From the NCBI GenBank assembly GCA_006247105.1, contig CM016927.1, positions 186,001-250,000 on the forward strand: a stretch of 64,000 nucleotides of DNA, in the 5' to 3' direction. The DNA is from Giardia muris. Lineage: Eukaryota; Fornicata; Diplomonadida; Hexamitidae. A program made the translations under genes and the position numbers. Shown piece after piece: positions 17,509-26,973 of the stretch. The notes beneath the pieces are model-generated. The model searched no databases. It was not told where the DNA came from and worked only from the letters and a program-made list of their open reading frames with translations. Position 1 is the first letter of the stretch; each line of letters opens with the position of its first letter.

Positions 17509-19449
17509 ATGCTCGACTCCCCCCCTGTCGCAGGCCAGACCTACAACCCTCCCGTGGTGGTGGGGGAGTACGCGCTGTACGCATGCATCGGCACGGGAAC
17601 GTTCGGGTCGGTATTTCTAGCCTCCGAGATGGCCACGAGCCGAATATTTGCTCTGAAGCAGCTTTTCACCCACATCACGGATAGCAACGGGACCCTCAAG
17701 GAGGCCCAGCACCTCCGGAAGGAAGCAGACGTCGAGGTCCGAGCGATGAGGCTCATCACTGTATTGCCTACCCGGGGAGTGCCCTCTGCTCACCGGGCGT
17801 TCAGCCATGGGAATAGCGTCTTCATCGCGATGGAGCTGCTGCACGGGGTCAACTTTACGAATTTCCTTGCTCATTTCCGTCAGACCTTCTTTGATACCAT
17901 ACCGACGGTCCCCACGTACTACTTGAAGCGTGTGGCGCACCATCTGCTCTGCACGTTGCGCCATTGCCACTCGAACGGCGTTGTGCACCTCGACGTCAAA
18001 CCTGACAACATTACTCTCATAGGACCCACGCGCCTCGTGCTGTTCGACTATGGGCAAGCACACATTATTAGTGACAATGACCTGGAAGACCCAGCGGTTG
18101 ACTCAAGACTGGGTGCGCTTGCCTTTCTTCCGCCCGAAATTCTGACCACATCTGAGCTTTATACGTCCAGTTACTTGAACCTCAGGAAGCTTGATCGGGA
18201 ACGGGGAGAACCGAATGCTCTTCATATGTCTCCACCCCTTGGATGTCAGACGTGCCTTCTTGAACCAACCCTACATCACGTCACCACTCTCTTTCCTTCC
18301 TTCTCGGCCACAAATGCGATAGAATTCGAACAGGAACTGTCCCTGTCCACTCGGCTGTGGCTATCGGGACTTCAACGGGTCTTCGAGCGTTCGAAATGTC
18401 TGCCAACCAGTTCGGTCCAGAACTTCGCGTTCGAACAAGGATCTGCGAAGATCACCTCGAAGGATGTCTGCGATGTCTACGATTTGTCCATCATGAGCAA
18501 CAGCGCCTCCGACTCCGGGTTTGTCTCCGATTGCAGCATCAGATCTATCCCCTCGGAGTTGCTCGTCTTGGTCGCCGCGAAGTTCGGCCTTAGCAATGTG
18601 AAGGCATCGCGCCTTTACCTTTTCAATTCACGCCTGGCGATCGATAGCTGGTCAACTGGGATGGTACTACTCATGTGTCTTCTTGGAGATTACCCCTTCA
18701 AGCACCTACATATGTATGAGGTCATTCCGGCAATACAGTTCATGGCAACCGCAATCTTTCGTCAGCTGGCACAGACATTGAAGATCCTCATCACCTCCCA
18801 CCTCGATGAATATTTGGCTTATCTCGTCGATGTGGAGAAAGGAAAGAACGTCAATGCCCCCACCGGACTTATTGCGGAGACAGGCCCATTACCAACCGAC
18901 TTGAACCTGGATTTGTTCCTATTGGTGACTGGACTCCTTCATCCGGATGCGAAGTCCCGCCTTTCCATTAGTGAGGCATTAGGCTGTCCGTGGCTTGTCG
19001 ATAATGCTCCTGAGAGCGTCCTGGATCCAAGGGTCTACGACCCCGACTCATCCATCTACATGAAGCAGCAAAACATGCACGCCTCACAATATAGTGAGTC
19101 CGGCACCTCCGTTGGATTGACTACATCGGACGATAGCATACATCACTGTCGCGCATTGAAACGCTCTGCCACGGAGAGGTTTGTCTCGTCTCTTGGAGAT
19201 ATGGGAGGGAACAAGCAATTGGTCTCCTCGTGCCTATCGCAGAGTGGACATCTACGGCCTCGGGAACAGTCCGCAGGCTTGCATCTCATACAGACTAAAA
19301 GCTCGGATATTTCCGAGCCGGAACATAGGCCCTTCGATCTCAAGGCATTTCAGTTAGGGAACCGGACGCAGGTGACAACCAGTACCGACGCAGACCTCAT
19401 CTTCACGTCGTCCGACAGCGAAGGGAGCTCGTTCACAGCTGGACCGTGA
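17509..19449 (+). CDS. CDC7: Cdc7-like protein kinase with kinase inserts
   Basis: 646 residues. The kinase domain begins at once: GTGTFGSVFLA, catalytic lysine in FALKQL (K50), HLDVKPDN (160-167), DYG in place of DFG (180-182), and LPPE (~209-212). An insert of about 170 residues (with CQTC) separates this from AIDSWSTGMVLL (~D379) and GDYPF. A second insert lies between this and the last helices (HPDAKSRLSISEAL). Large inserts at these two places and the DSWS/GDYPF pattern are typical of Cdc7, the catalytic subunit of the Dbf4-dependent kinase that fires replication origins by phosphorylating MCM. The C-terminal tail from ~530 is Ser/Thr-rich. The DYG change keeps the metal-binding Asp. No Dbf4 partner is seen in the window. 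The last 17 bases overlap the convergent TRAPPC5 gene. Confidence 0.72.
   Translation: MLDSPPVAGQTYNPPVVVGEYALYACIGTGTFGSVFLASEMATSRIFALKQLFTHITDSNGTLKEAQHLRKEADVEVRAMRLITVLPTRGVPSAHRAFSHGNSVFIAMELLHGVNFTNFLAHFRQTFFDTIPTVPTYYLKRVAHHLLCTLRHCHSNGVVHLDVKPDNITLIGPTRLVLFDYGQAHIISDNDLEDPAVDSRLGALAFLPPEILTTSELYTSSYLNLRKLDRERGEPNALHMSPPLGCQTCLLEPTLHHVTTLFPSFSATNAIEFEQELSLSTRLWLSGLQRVFERSKCLPTSSVQNFAFEQGSAKITSKDVCDVYDLSIMSNSASDSGFVSDCSIRSIPSELLVLVAAKFGLSNVKASRLYLFNSRLAIDSWSTGMVLLMCLLGDYPFKHLHMYEVIPAIQFMATAIFRQLAQTLKILITSHLDEYLAYLVDVEKGKNVNAPTGLIAETGPLPTDLNLDLFLLVTGLLHPDAKSRLSISEALGCPWLVDNAPESVLDPRVYDPDSSIYMKQQNMHASQYSESGTSVGLTTSDDSIHHCRALKRSATERFVSSLGDMGGNKQLVSSCLSQSGHLRPREQSAGLHLIQTKSSDISEPEHRPFDLKAFQLGNRTQVTTSTDADLIFTSSDSEGSSFTAGP
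19431..19437 (-). terminator. Poly(A)-signal-like TGTGAAC containing the TRAPPC5 stop codon
   Basis: Minus-strand TGTGAAC contains the TGA stop (19435-19433). It also lies inside the coding end of the convergent kinase gene. Confidence 0.4.
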
Positions 19450-19963
19450 TATGGAAGGACGTGCACTCCACGCCGTTCGTGTCCTCGTGATAGCTCACGA
19501 CCTTCGTCTGATAGCCACAGCATGCGAAGATGCCCTCGAGGACTCCCGCCGTAAACATCGAGAGAAGGGCGTCCCCCTTGGAATAAGAGATATAGCGCTC
19601 GAGAACTGGCAGCTCGTCGCGTAGAATGAACTCCCCCTTCCGTTCGACGACCAAGGAGGCGTCGGTTGCAGGCCGAGAGAAGATGAGAGGCCAAATGGAA
19701 TCCTTGATGTATTGCAGAAGCGATTCTGGGCGTGCCGCCACCGAGCTCTTGCACTTGAGCGTGGTACTGGCGTAGACCCAAAGAGGACGGCCAACGGCAC
19801 GGCCAAGACGTACCAGAGACGCCTCAACACCATCGACGGAGTCTGCCTTCCGGTACGCGCTTAGAAAGTACTCGTTGAGCACGTATACCAGAGTGCTAAG
19901 CGGCATCTCCCCACCCTGACCTCTGCGAGAGGATGCTCGGCCCGATAGCTCGCTATGTGGCAT
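19433..19963 (-). CDS. TRAPPC5: TRAPP complex subunit TRAPPC5/Trs31-like
   Basis: 176 residues of the Bet3-type fold. The order of segments matches TRAPPC5: an N-terminal helix pair (MPLSTLVYVLNEYF, SLVRLGRAVGRPLW), KDSIWPLIF (equivalent to KGTVWKALFGK), then YISYSKGDALLSMFTAGVLEG and the closing strand around CCGYQTKVVSYH. TRAPP is a tethering complex and Rab exchange factor for ER-to-Golgi transport, and TRAPPC5 bridges Bet3 subunits in its core. The first ATG (19963, AAGGAGA context) adds 19 basic residues. A second ATG at residue 20 (MPLSTLV) would give a length nearer the family norm, so the start is uncertain. It lies downstream of the ankyrin gene (40-base gap) and overlaps the kinase gene tail to tail by 17 bases. 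Confidence 0.8.
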   Translation of the reverse strand: MPHSELSGRASSRRGQGGEMPLSTLVYVLNEYFLSAYRKADSVDGVEASLVRLGRAVGRPLWVYASTTLKCKSSVAARPESLLQYIKDSIWPLIFSRPATDASLVVERKGEFILRDELPVLERYISYSKGDALLSMFTAGVLEGIFACCGYQTKVVSYHEDTNGVECTSFHITVQL

Positions 19964-19980
19964 TCTCCTTGAGGGCGAAA

Positions 19981-19987
19981 ATTCACA
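19981..19987 (-). terminator. Poly(A)-signal-like TGTGAAT after the ankyrin gene
   Basis: TGTGAAT lies 15 bases after the stop codon (20005-20003) on the minus strand, just upstream of the TRAPPC5 start. Confidence 0.4.
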
Positions 19988-20002
19988 AACATGCTTTGAC
20001 GA

Positions 20003-23000
20003 TCAATGTGTACTGTGATCGGCTTGGATATTCTTATCGTCACCTATGATAATAGTACACAGATTTCTCATCTCAATAGCCATACTTTTGAGTCTAGCCT
20101 CGACGGCAAGTATTCGGTCTCGCTCCAAATCACTGGAGCTGGAAGGATTGGCTTCCGAGAGCAAGATATTCGGAATGTCCTGGGTATCCAGGCACGACCG
20201 TTCCGGTGTATCGGTGGAGGGACGACCTTCCTCTCTCGTCTCTTGACTATTTAGTGAAGTAGGGAGGAACTTAGTGGTCAACTCTGTGGACTTTAGATCA
20301 GTACATAGCTTGTCAAGTCCATCTACTGACGGTACGATGGTGGCTTGAGCATGAGTAGCGCTGTGGTCCTCATTGTTCACCTCTGCTTTGTCCTGAGAAA
20401 GAGTATCTCTAGTCTGGAGTAGGATCTCCTTGCACTTATTGTAACGTTCTCGCTCCTCGTCGGTGAGCGCCTCCTTCTGAAGTTTCTCCTCGACAATGGT
20501 CAGTGCGCTCTTTTCGCCCTTCTTCGTCGCATCAAACTCATTGCGGAGCTCATCCACGCAGGCGACGTACCCGTGCTCCGCCGCCAGCATGAGGGCCGTG
20601 TAGCCCTTGTAATTGGTGTACCCTTCTTCCTTTTCCCGTAATACCCTAACACACTCGACCGCGTTGCAATCGGCGGCATGCATGAGCGCCGTGAAGCGGG
20701 CGTTGTTCTGGAGGCAGGCCTCATACTCAATGAGAAGCTCGACACACTCAATGCTATTACTACCTGCTGCATAGATAAGGGCCGTATCCCCAATCTTGTG
20801 CGAACGGCTCTTGGGACTTCCACTATCTTTCAATGCCTCCTTCGTCCCCGCGACATCTCCACAATACGCGGCCCACATTAGCGGCGTAATGCACGAGACT
20901 TTACGCTCCTCGGCATTGGCATAAAGAACCATTGCAGCCTCTCGATGGTTGCGCCACATCGCTTGAATTAAGGCCGTCCCACAGGTCGTGGAACGCCCGG
21001 CCTCGAACTTGAGCAACAGCTTGACGCACTCCGTGTGGCCATTGGCGGCGGCCAACATCAGGGCGGAGACGCCATTCGATTGGATCTTACCCGCTTCGAA
21101 CTCGACAAGAAGCTTGACACAGTCGACATGGCCATTTTTCGCGGCGGACATGAGCGCGGTGTAGCCTTGGTAGCTTCCCTTGCGGATCTGCAACCCTCCC
21201 TCTCTCTCCCTGAGTTTGATGACGAACTTTGTGTAGCCATGCTCGGCGGCATACATCAGAGCTGTACGGCGATTCTTGTCTTGTTTCCCAGCGTCAACGG
21301 CAAAGCTGCTCTTGAAGAGATTCTCGTCATTCGTGATGACGGCGCGGATTAGGGCTGTTTGGCCATCAGCCGAGCCAAATGCCGATGAAAACTTCAAAGA
21401 AGAGGAGGAAAGGGGCTTCATGAAATCACTGACGCGCACTTCGAACCCTTTTTGGGTGCGGGAGACGGCGTAGGACTTGGACTCTCCAGTGAGTATTCTG
21501 ATAATGTCTTGGTGCTTCCTTTCCAAGGCATACTTAAGAGCGGTCCTTCCCTCGGAATCCTTCAGATCCGCCTCTTGGTCCTTTAGAAGCTCGACTACCT
21601 TCTCGTGTCCCGCAATGACGGCTAACATCAATGCGGTGGTCCCAGAGGGCATGGTACTCGCCCACCGTGTTTCCCCCGTGGTTGCCTGTCTGGCCTCGCT
21701 CAAAAGAGGTTGAATACAGGCCTGGGCTCCTCGGTAGGCCGCATGCATTAGGGCGGTCACGCCGTTCTTGTCATGCATCCCGAGCTCTGAAGAGAGGTAT
21801 TTGATGCTTTCGGGGTCGTTACATTTCGCGGCATGCATGAGAGCCGTCATTCCTCTTGCATTCATCTTTCCCGCCTCATGCTCTGCCAAGTAGGCAACGC
21901 AATCAGTTCTCCTGGCCAAGGTGGCAAAGATCAACGCCGTGTAACCACGCTGTTGACCGGCCTGAATGGAATACCCCTTCTGATACGGGCAAAGGCATAC
22001 TACAAAGTCTCGGAGGCCAAGTTCTGCGGCACGCATTAGAGCTGTCTTCTCGTAGCCATCGTAATCCAGGCCGGAGCGAATGTTATCGCGAATAAAAGTC
22101 AAATCCCTGTCATCCACGGCTTCGACGAGCCTTTGTGACAAGTCTTGCGACTCGATAGCTGTCTGGGTAAAAGTTCGAAGAATATTAACGATATCCGTCC
22201 TTCCATGCCTCTTTGCTACTTCATATGGCAGAACCCCCTCGCTATTTCTAATGTTCGCTTCCTGCCTTGCAAGATGCTTGACGCATTCTGGATGGTTGGC
22301 GAGGATAGCGAAGATGATGGCCGGAGAGCCAATCGGAACGATAAAGCATTCATCACCTATCGTGAGAGGAACCTCCTTCTCCGTGACTAGGCCCTCCTCG
22401 ACGGCCAAAAGGTTCAGCATGTCGGCATGCCCCTTCTCCGCCCCTATCATCAGAGCGGTTCGGGACGACGAATCCCGCATCTTTCCCTCGAAAGGGACCA
22501 GGGCCTTCACGCACTCGGAATGGTGGTTGACAACGGCTATCATTAACGCCGTCCGCTCATGGCTATTGGTACGCCCAGCTTCGGTCTCCAGCGCGTTAAG
22601 CACACCCTCGAGATTCCCACTGAAGGCGGCGAACATCAGAGAGGTCCAGGCGTTATTGAGCTGAACCTTACGATCGTAAGGGACGACACCTAGTAGACTT
22701 GAACACCTGGTCCCTACGTCAGAGCTACCAAGTCTGTATTCATGTTGAGGTTCTAAAAGGGCGAGTAGGTCGGTGAGGTTCTTAGCCTCGGCGTAATATC
22801 TGGCGTCGTGTCCATCTGCATCAACGAGGTCGTCCTCTGGGGTAATGAGGAATTTAGCACAGTCGACGTGTCCGAGAATCGTTGCAATCATCAGAGCTGT
22901 CAGGCCTGGTGGGTAGGTCTTCTCCAGTAACACCGAGCACGAGGTGGTCCGCGCACGCACCTCATTCATGAGGAAAGGAATGACAGAGACATTGTTGCGA

Positions 23001-24073
23001 GAGGCGGCGAACATCAGGGCAGTCCATCCTAGGGAGTCTCGGCAGGTACTCTCGCTCTCTCCCAGACTTTCGACGGCCTCTGCCGAGCCATTCCAAGCTG
23101 CGTACATGAGCGCCGTCCGGCCATTATGGTCACAACACCGTGCTTCGTATTGAGCAAGGAGACGGACGCATGCCACATGCCCGCCTCGGGCGGCAAACAT
23201 GAGGGCGGTACGGTCCTCCGGGTCCTTCGTCTGGGTACATGTTTGACTGATCTTGGAGGCGACCAAGTCCTGGCCAGAGCCGGCCGCAAGCATTAGGGGG
23301 GTGAGGCCATGGACGGTCTCGTTATACTGAGCTGTGTGGGCACTCACATATCCGATGTCTCCAGATAGTGCACTCCACATGAAGTCATTCAGTTTCCACT
23401 CATTGGGCACAACACCTTGGAGATACATGGCAGTCCGAAAGCTTCCATGGTTCAGCGCAAAAGCCATAATATTAGTGCCACTGGCACTAAAAAGGTCGGA
23501 TTCAGAGCCAAAAAGAAGCTCAACGCACCCGACATGGTCTCCAATGATGGCGAGCTCAAGTGCACTTTGCCCCTTGATGTTGATGCATCTCTTTTCGACC
23601 TCCAGGAGATGCTTCACGCAGCTCGCATGTCCGCCCTGAGCAGAAAACATCAAGGCTGTCCAATCCCCATCGTTCTGCTGTCCACCCTCTAGCCCTACGA
23701 GGTGCTCAACGCAGTCTGCATAGCCGCGTACGGCAGCACACATGAGTGCGGTTGACCCTGGGGCAAGGACGACGGGGTCATGATGAGAATCTATAACCAA
23801 CTTCTTGGCTGTTCTTAATGTTGCCTCGACAGAGAGCCGCTGAACGCAAGCCGGTTGGTCATGAAGCGCGGCAATCATCAATGCCGTGCATGATTCATCG
23901 TTAACAAGGTTCGCCTCCGCATCCACAAGAGAGGTGAGACAGTCGCTGTGTCCATTTTTCGCCGCACGCATCAGAGCGGTCCAGCCATGGGAGTCCGTTT
24001 TGATGGTGCATTCCCCCGGCCCTCGAATCTCGGGGGTGTATACGGGGGTAGTGTTCTGATCGTCCACTTTCAT
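20003..24073 (-). CDS. Giant ankyrin-repeat protein (Giardia Protein 21.1 type)
   Basis: 1,356 residues made almost wholly of about 34 recognisable ankyrin units of ~33 residues, each with a (T/S)AL(M/I)xAAxxGH core and CVxxLxxxE second helix. Some units are degenerate (for example near residues 225-255, 430-450 and 610-650). No kinase or RING domain is joined to it, which separates it from the NEK-ankyrin and RING-ankyrin types. The last ~170 residues are acidic and Ser/Thr-rich and end in a short helical segment (AVEARLKSMAIEMRNL). The family is greatly expanded in Giardia and mostly uncharacterised; protein binding is the expected role. The start ATG follows GAAAAAAT. It lies 16 bases after the AK7-like gene on the same strand. 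Confidence 0.88.
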   Translation of the reverse strand: MKVDDQNTTPVYTPEIRGPGECTIKTDSHGWTALMRAAKNGHSDCLTSLVDAEANLVNDESCTALMIAALHDQPACVQRLSVEATLRTAKKLVIDSHHDPVVLAPGSTALMCAAVRGYADCVEHLVGLEGGQQNDGDWTALMFSAQGGHASCVKHLLEVEKRCINIKGQSALELAIIGDHVGCVELLFGSESDLFSASGTNIMAFALNHGSFRTAMYLQGVVPNEWKLNDFMWSALSGDIGYVSAHTAQYNETVHGLTPLMLAAGSGQDLVASKISQTCTQTKDPEDRTALMFAARGGHVACVRLLAQYEARCCDHNGRTALMYAAWNGSAEAVESLGESESTCRDSLGWTALMFAASRNNVSVIPFLMNEVRARTTSCSVLLEKTYPPGLTALMIATILGHVDCAKFLITPEDDLVDADGHDARYYAEAKNLTDLLALLEPQHEYRLGSSDVGTRCSSLLGVVPYDRKVQLNNAWTSLMFAAFSGNLEGVLNALETEAGRTNSHERTALMIAVVNHHSECVKALVPFEGKMRDSSSRTALMIGAEKGHADMLNLLAVEEGLVTEKEVPLTIGDECFIVPIGSPAIIFAILANHPECVKHLARQEANIRNSEGVLPYEVAKRHGRTDIVNILRTFTQTAIESQDLSQRLVEAVDDRDLTFIRDNIRSGLDYDGYEKTALMRAAELGLRDFVVCLCPYQKGYSIQAGQQRGYTALIFATLARRTDCVAYLAEHEAGKMNARGMTALMHAAKCNDPESIKYLSSELGMHDKNGVTALMHAAYRGAQACIQPLLSEARQATTGETRWASTMPSGTTALMLAVIAGHEKVVELLKDQEADLKDSEGRTALKYALERKHQDIIRILTGESKSYAVSRTQKGFEVRVSDFMKPLSSSSLKFSSAFGSADGQTALIRAVITNDENLFKSSFAVDAGKQDKNRRTALMYAAEHGYTKFVIKLREREGGLQIRKGSYQGYTALMSAAKNGHVDCVKLLVEFEAGKIQSNGVSALMLAAANGHTECVKLLLKFEAGRSTTCGTALIQAMWRNHREAAMVLYANAEERKVSCITPLMWAAYCGDVAGTKEALKDSGSPKSRSHKIGDTALIYAAGSNSIECVELLIEYEACLQNNARFTALMHAADCNAVECVRVLREKEEGYTNYKGYTALMLAAEHGYVACVDELRNEFDATKKGEKSALTIVEEKLQKEALTDEERERYNKCKEILLQTRDTLSQDKAEVNNEDHSATHAQATIVPSVDGLDKLCTDLKSTELTTKFLPTSLNSQETREEGRPSTDTPERSCLDTQDIPNILLSEANPSSSSDLERDRILAVEARLKSMAIEMRNLCTIIIGDDKNIQADHSTH

Positions 24074-24089
24074 ATTTTTTCAGCCATCA

Positions 24090-26969
24090 TTAGCATTCAC
24101 TGATGTCGTCTGCAGGAGGAGCAATTCGAAGGAGTTCGTCGGCAATGAATTGAAGGGCATTGGGTGGCGGCTTCCCGTCCATACCAAGGGAGATGTAGAG
24201 GCCCAATGCCCGAGACAGAGGGGCTCCAACCATTTCTCGGAGATAAGTAATGTTTCCATCGGCCGTGTTCGGATAAGGGTCGTCCTCCTCGGATTCGTCA
24301 CAGACGCTCTCATATGGGGCGACGGAGTGAGTGATGACCGAGGCTCCCACAACGCTATCATGTACTCGTGTCGATGATTCTTGTCCCACTTCCACGAAGT
24401 CCTCAACATCCTCATATTCATTGAGGTCTCCCCGCGCCTTAACGTCCGATAGCAAGGAGACAAGATGTAAGAGCGAGAGCATAACGGGAGGAATCGCTTG
24501 TGACGACTCGTTCCCATCCACTTCGACGGAGTTGACTCGACGGTAGCTTAGTAGGCTAGGGATGCGTAACGGATAAAGGTCGACGGCGGGCAAGGGAGCT
24601 AAACAGTTCCTTGTCAAGTCATAGGCCTGATATCTCTCGGAAATGCGCGTTACACGATCCAGCGCGGTAAAAGGAAGCGACGGAGCCACGCCCACGTGCT
24701 TTGAAGGAGGCGTTGGTGGGGTCTCGACAAGTAGAGTATGCAATCGTTCTGGACCGAAATGTAGGCGTAGGGAATTAATTGTTGTGAAGCTTGAGAGCTC
24801 CGTCGCCGTCGAGGAGTCACCGAACAGGATCGGAGCCTTACGGGAATGCTGGCCTTCGGTTTCTATTAATCTTCTCAGAACGTTCAATTGCCCTTCAAGT
24901 AACTCCTTATCAAGCTCATCCACCATCGTTAGAAGCAGGTCTCCACGGCGTAGAAGGGTGTCGGGGCCGCCCTCGGCCGTCGTGAGGCGCGGACGAGCGA
25001 CAGATAGAATATAGGCGGCTCGGAAAACGTTTATGGGAACCGTCAAAGGTGAAACATCAATCACCGTTGGAACAGATGGGAAGGAGCCTGGAAGCCAGGC
25101 CTGGGGAGTAACGAGACAACGATCATCCTGAACAGTGAGGGCAGTACGAATACTCCTGGTTAGAAGTGGTCCCAATACTCGGGAAAGAAGCTTATAAGTA
25201 CTATAGCAGTCGAACGCCATAAGTCCTGTTTTGGGCTCGCGAACGACATCACAAAGGAGCGGGTTCATGATCAGAGGGGGTGAGGCGCGCCGTTCCTTGG
25301 CATAAGACACCGTCATCTCGGGAAGAGACGTTACTAAGGTCTCCCCTTTTCCTGCCTTCTTCGGGTCTGGAAGCCAGGCCTGATCCACGACAAGAGCCTC
25401 CAATGCCTCCTCAAGGCTTGCTCGATATAACTTCTCGACCTGTTCCGGAGTCAAGTTTCCTGGCAAAAAGACATACCCATCAAACCCAAAACCCACGAGA
25501 CGCGAGTAAAGCATCATGAGGAGGACTGGGTAGTCTGGAATAGGAAGCCCTCGAATGGCTTGGATGGCGAGACTCATGACAAGCTGTGGAGTCTTCCGTT
25601 CAGTTTGCGGGATCACGATTGGGAGGGATACAAGAACTCGTACCAGGAACGCGCACTTCTCATCCAAGCCCATCGGCTCCGTCGATGACACCTTCCCACG
25701 AGCTCTAGAATCCGAGGTTGAAGAGACAGGAGTGGCAGTAGTAGTAGGCATCTTGAGGAGAGGAGTCCAGAACTGGGCGAGTTGTATGTCTTCTCCGGCT
25801 CTGACTAGGGTATGCACAGCGTTCTCGAGGGAAAGGGGTGAAAGACGACAACGTGAATAGAGCAATTGAGCTTTCGCCTCGGTTTCGAAGCCCGCATCAT
25901 TCCCAAGTAAGACGACAGAATGACGGGGCCGATAATAAGTCAGATGCGCTTGGATGTATTCCGTCGGACTAAAAAAGAGCTGAGGGTTATCAGTAGTTGT
26001 GGTATCGGTCATGATTCCTTGTACTGCGGCCAAGACCTCATCGCATGTCGCATCGTGCCGGGCGTAGGACAGGAAGTTTGCGTATGAGAAGTCGTCCAGG
26101 GGATTCCTTTCCAGCTTTAAGTTGCATAGGAGATGAAGGCGACAGAGTTCCGAAAGATGAAGCAATTGAATCTCAGCATCGGCCATGGGGTGTAGGTCCT
26201 GAAGAGTCCCGAACACTCCCAAGGAGATCTGCCGCGCCAACGAACCCTGTGAAATATTGTCGTCAACGACGAACCGATATGGGCATACATCCGTCAGGTC
26301 TATTCCCTGCTCCACTGTGTTCTGAAGGACATTCCTGACCTCCATAGCGACGCGGCATGCCGAACTAATGGGGATCATGCGCTCCTCGGCCTCCATAGGG
26401 ACAAGAACCGTTCCTGCCTGCGCAGTATAATGGGCTAGCTCCAGCAGATAATTCTCATGCTCTGCGATGCAGTCGTAAAGCAGACCATGTACAACAATTG
26501 CTCCACGAATGCATGAATGAAGGGAGGCACCCTCATAGAACGTTCCTGTGAGAAGGGCTTGCACTCGTGATTCCAGGCCATAAAGGCCACCTAATCGAGG
26601 GTTTTTGACACGCTCCGTGAACTGGGCACATGTAAACTCGCGCCCCCCGGCCTTATGCGCCCAGGAAAGCATGGTTGCAATGAGGAAGATATGGCCAACA
26701 AAACGACGCTCTTCAAGGACGTCGATAGCGGCATGGGCCTCCTCCGGGTCCCCCTCCGAAAGAATGACGACCCCACATTCCATTAGCATCGCTGTGAAGC
26801 GCGCTGGCTTGGCTGCGAAGGAGGGCACTATATGAATCCCAGGGACGTCAACGTCGCGTTTCGGGCTCCGGTACGTAGCATAGACCCTCATTCGTAGTAG
26901 CTGGAAGAGCCGCACAAGTGCGGGCATCGCACCGGAGTCGGCATGCTGGATAAACACGGTAATGCTCAT
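24090..26969 (-). CDS. AK7-like axonemal protein with degenerate adenylate kinase domain
   Basis: 959 residues from ATG at 26969; the frame is open farther upstream but only from a TTG. The N-terminal ~330 residues follow AK7's Rossmann-like domain: ITVFIQHADS first strand, LMECGVVILSEGD (~62-74), HIFLIATMLSWAHK (~93-106), FTERVKNPRLG, then ASLHSCIRGAIVVHGLLYD. An adenylate-kinase-like region follows: HSVVLLGNDAGFETEAK (~345-361) replaces the P-loop, with no GxxGxGK, while LVGFGFDGYVF (~490-500) resembles the conserved GxxLDGFPR. The C-terminal helix pair (LGLYISLGMDGKPPPN then LQFIADELL) resembles the Dpy-30-like motif at the AK7 end. AK7 serves cilia and flagella. Here the catalytic loop is lost, so a structural role is inferred. 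Its start is 4 bp from that of the divergent neighbour. Confidence 0.65.
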   Translation of the reverse strand: MSITVFIQHADSGAMPALVRLFQLLRMRVYATYRSPKRDVDVPGIHIVPSFAAKPARFTAMLMECGVVILSEGDPEEAHAAIDVLEERRFVGHIFLIATMLSWAHKAGGREFTCAQFTERVKNPRLGGLYGLESRVQALLTGTFYEGASLHSCIRGAIVVHGLLYDCIAEHENYLLELAHYTAQAGTVLVPMEAEERMIPISSACRVAMEVRNVLQNTVEQGIDLTDVCPYRFVVDDNISQGSLARQISLGVFGTLQDLHPMADAEIQLLHLSELCRLHLLCNLKLERNPLDDFSYANFLSYARHDATCDEVLAAVQGIMTDTTTTDNPQLFFSPTEYIQAHLTYYRPRHSVVLLGNDAGFETEAKAQLLYSRCRLSPLSLENAVHTLVRAGEDIQLAQFWTPLLKMPTTTATPVSSTSDSRARGKVSSTEPMGLDEKCAFLVRVLVSLPIVIPQTERKTPQLVMSLAIQAIRGLPIPDYPVLLMMLYSRLVGFGFDGYVFLPGNLTPEQVEKLYRASLEEALEALVVDQAWLPDPKKAGKGETLVTSLPEMTVSYAKERRASPPLIMNPLLCDVVREPKTGLMAFDCYSTYKLLSRVLGPLLTRSIRTALTVQDDRCLVTPQAWLPGSFPSVPTVIDVSPLTVPINVFRAAYILSVARPRLTTAEGGPDTLLRRGDLLLTMVDELDKELLEGQLNVLRRLIETEGQHSRKAPILFGDSSTATELSSFTTINSLRLHFGPERLHTLLVETPPTPPSKHVGVAPSLPFTALDRVTRISERYQAYDLTRNCLAPLPAVDLYPLRIPSLLSYRRVNSVEVDGNESSQAIPPVMLSLLHLVSLLSDVKARGDLNEYEDVEDFVEVGQESSTRVHDSVVGASVITHSVAPYESVCDESEEDDPYPNTADGNITYLREMVGAPLSRALGLYISLGMDGKPPPNALQFIADELLRIAPPADDISEC

Positions 26970-26973
26970 TAAA
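26970..26973. promoter_or_regulatory. Four-base gap between divergent start codons
   Basis: The sequence CAT-TAAA-ATG places the minus-strand ATG (26969-26967) and the plus-strand ATG (26974-26976) four bases apart. Any promoter must lie inside the opposite gene's coding region or leader. Confidence 0.6.

Noticed and set aside
22080..22664. 194-codon plus-strand frame
   Set aside because: Antisense shadow of the ankyrin repeats; it shows periodic Ser/Arg content that mirrors the repeat.
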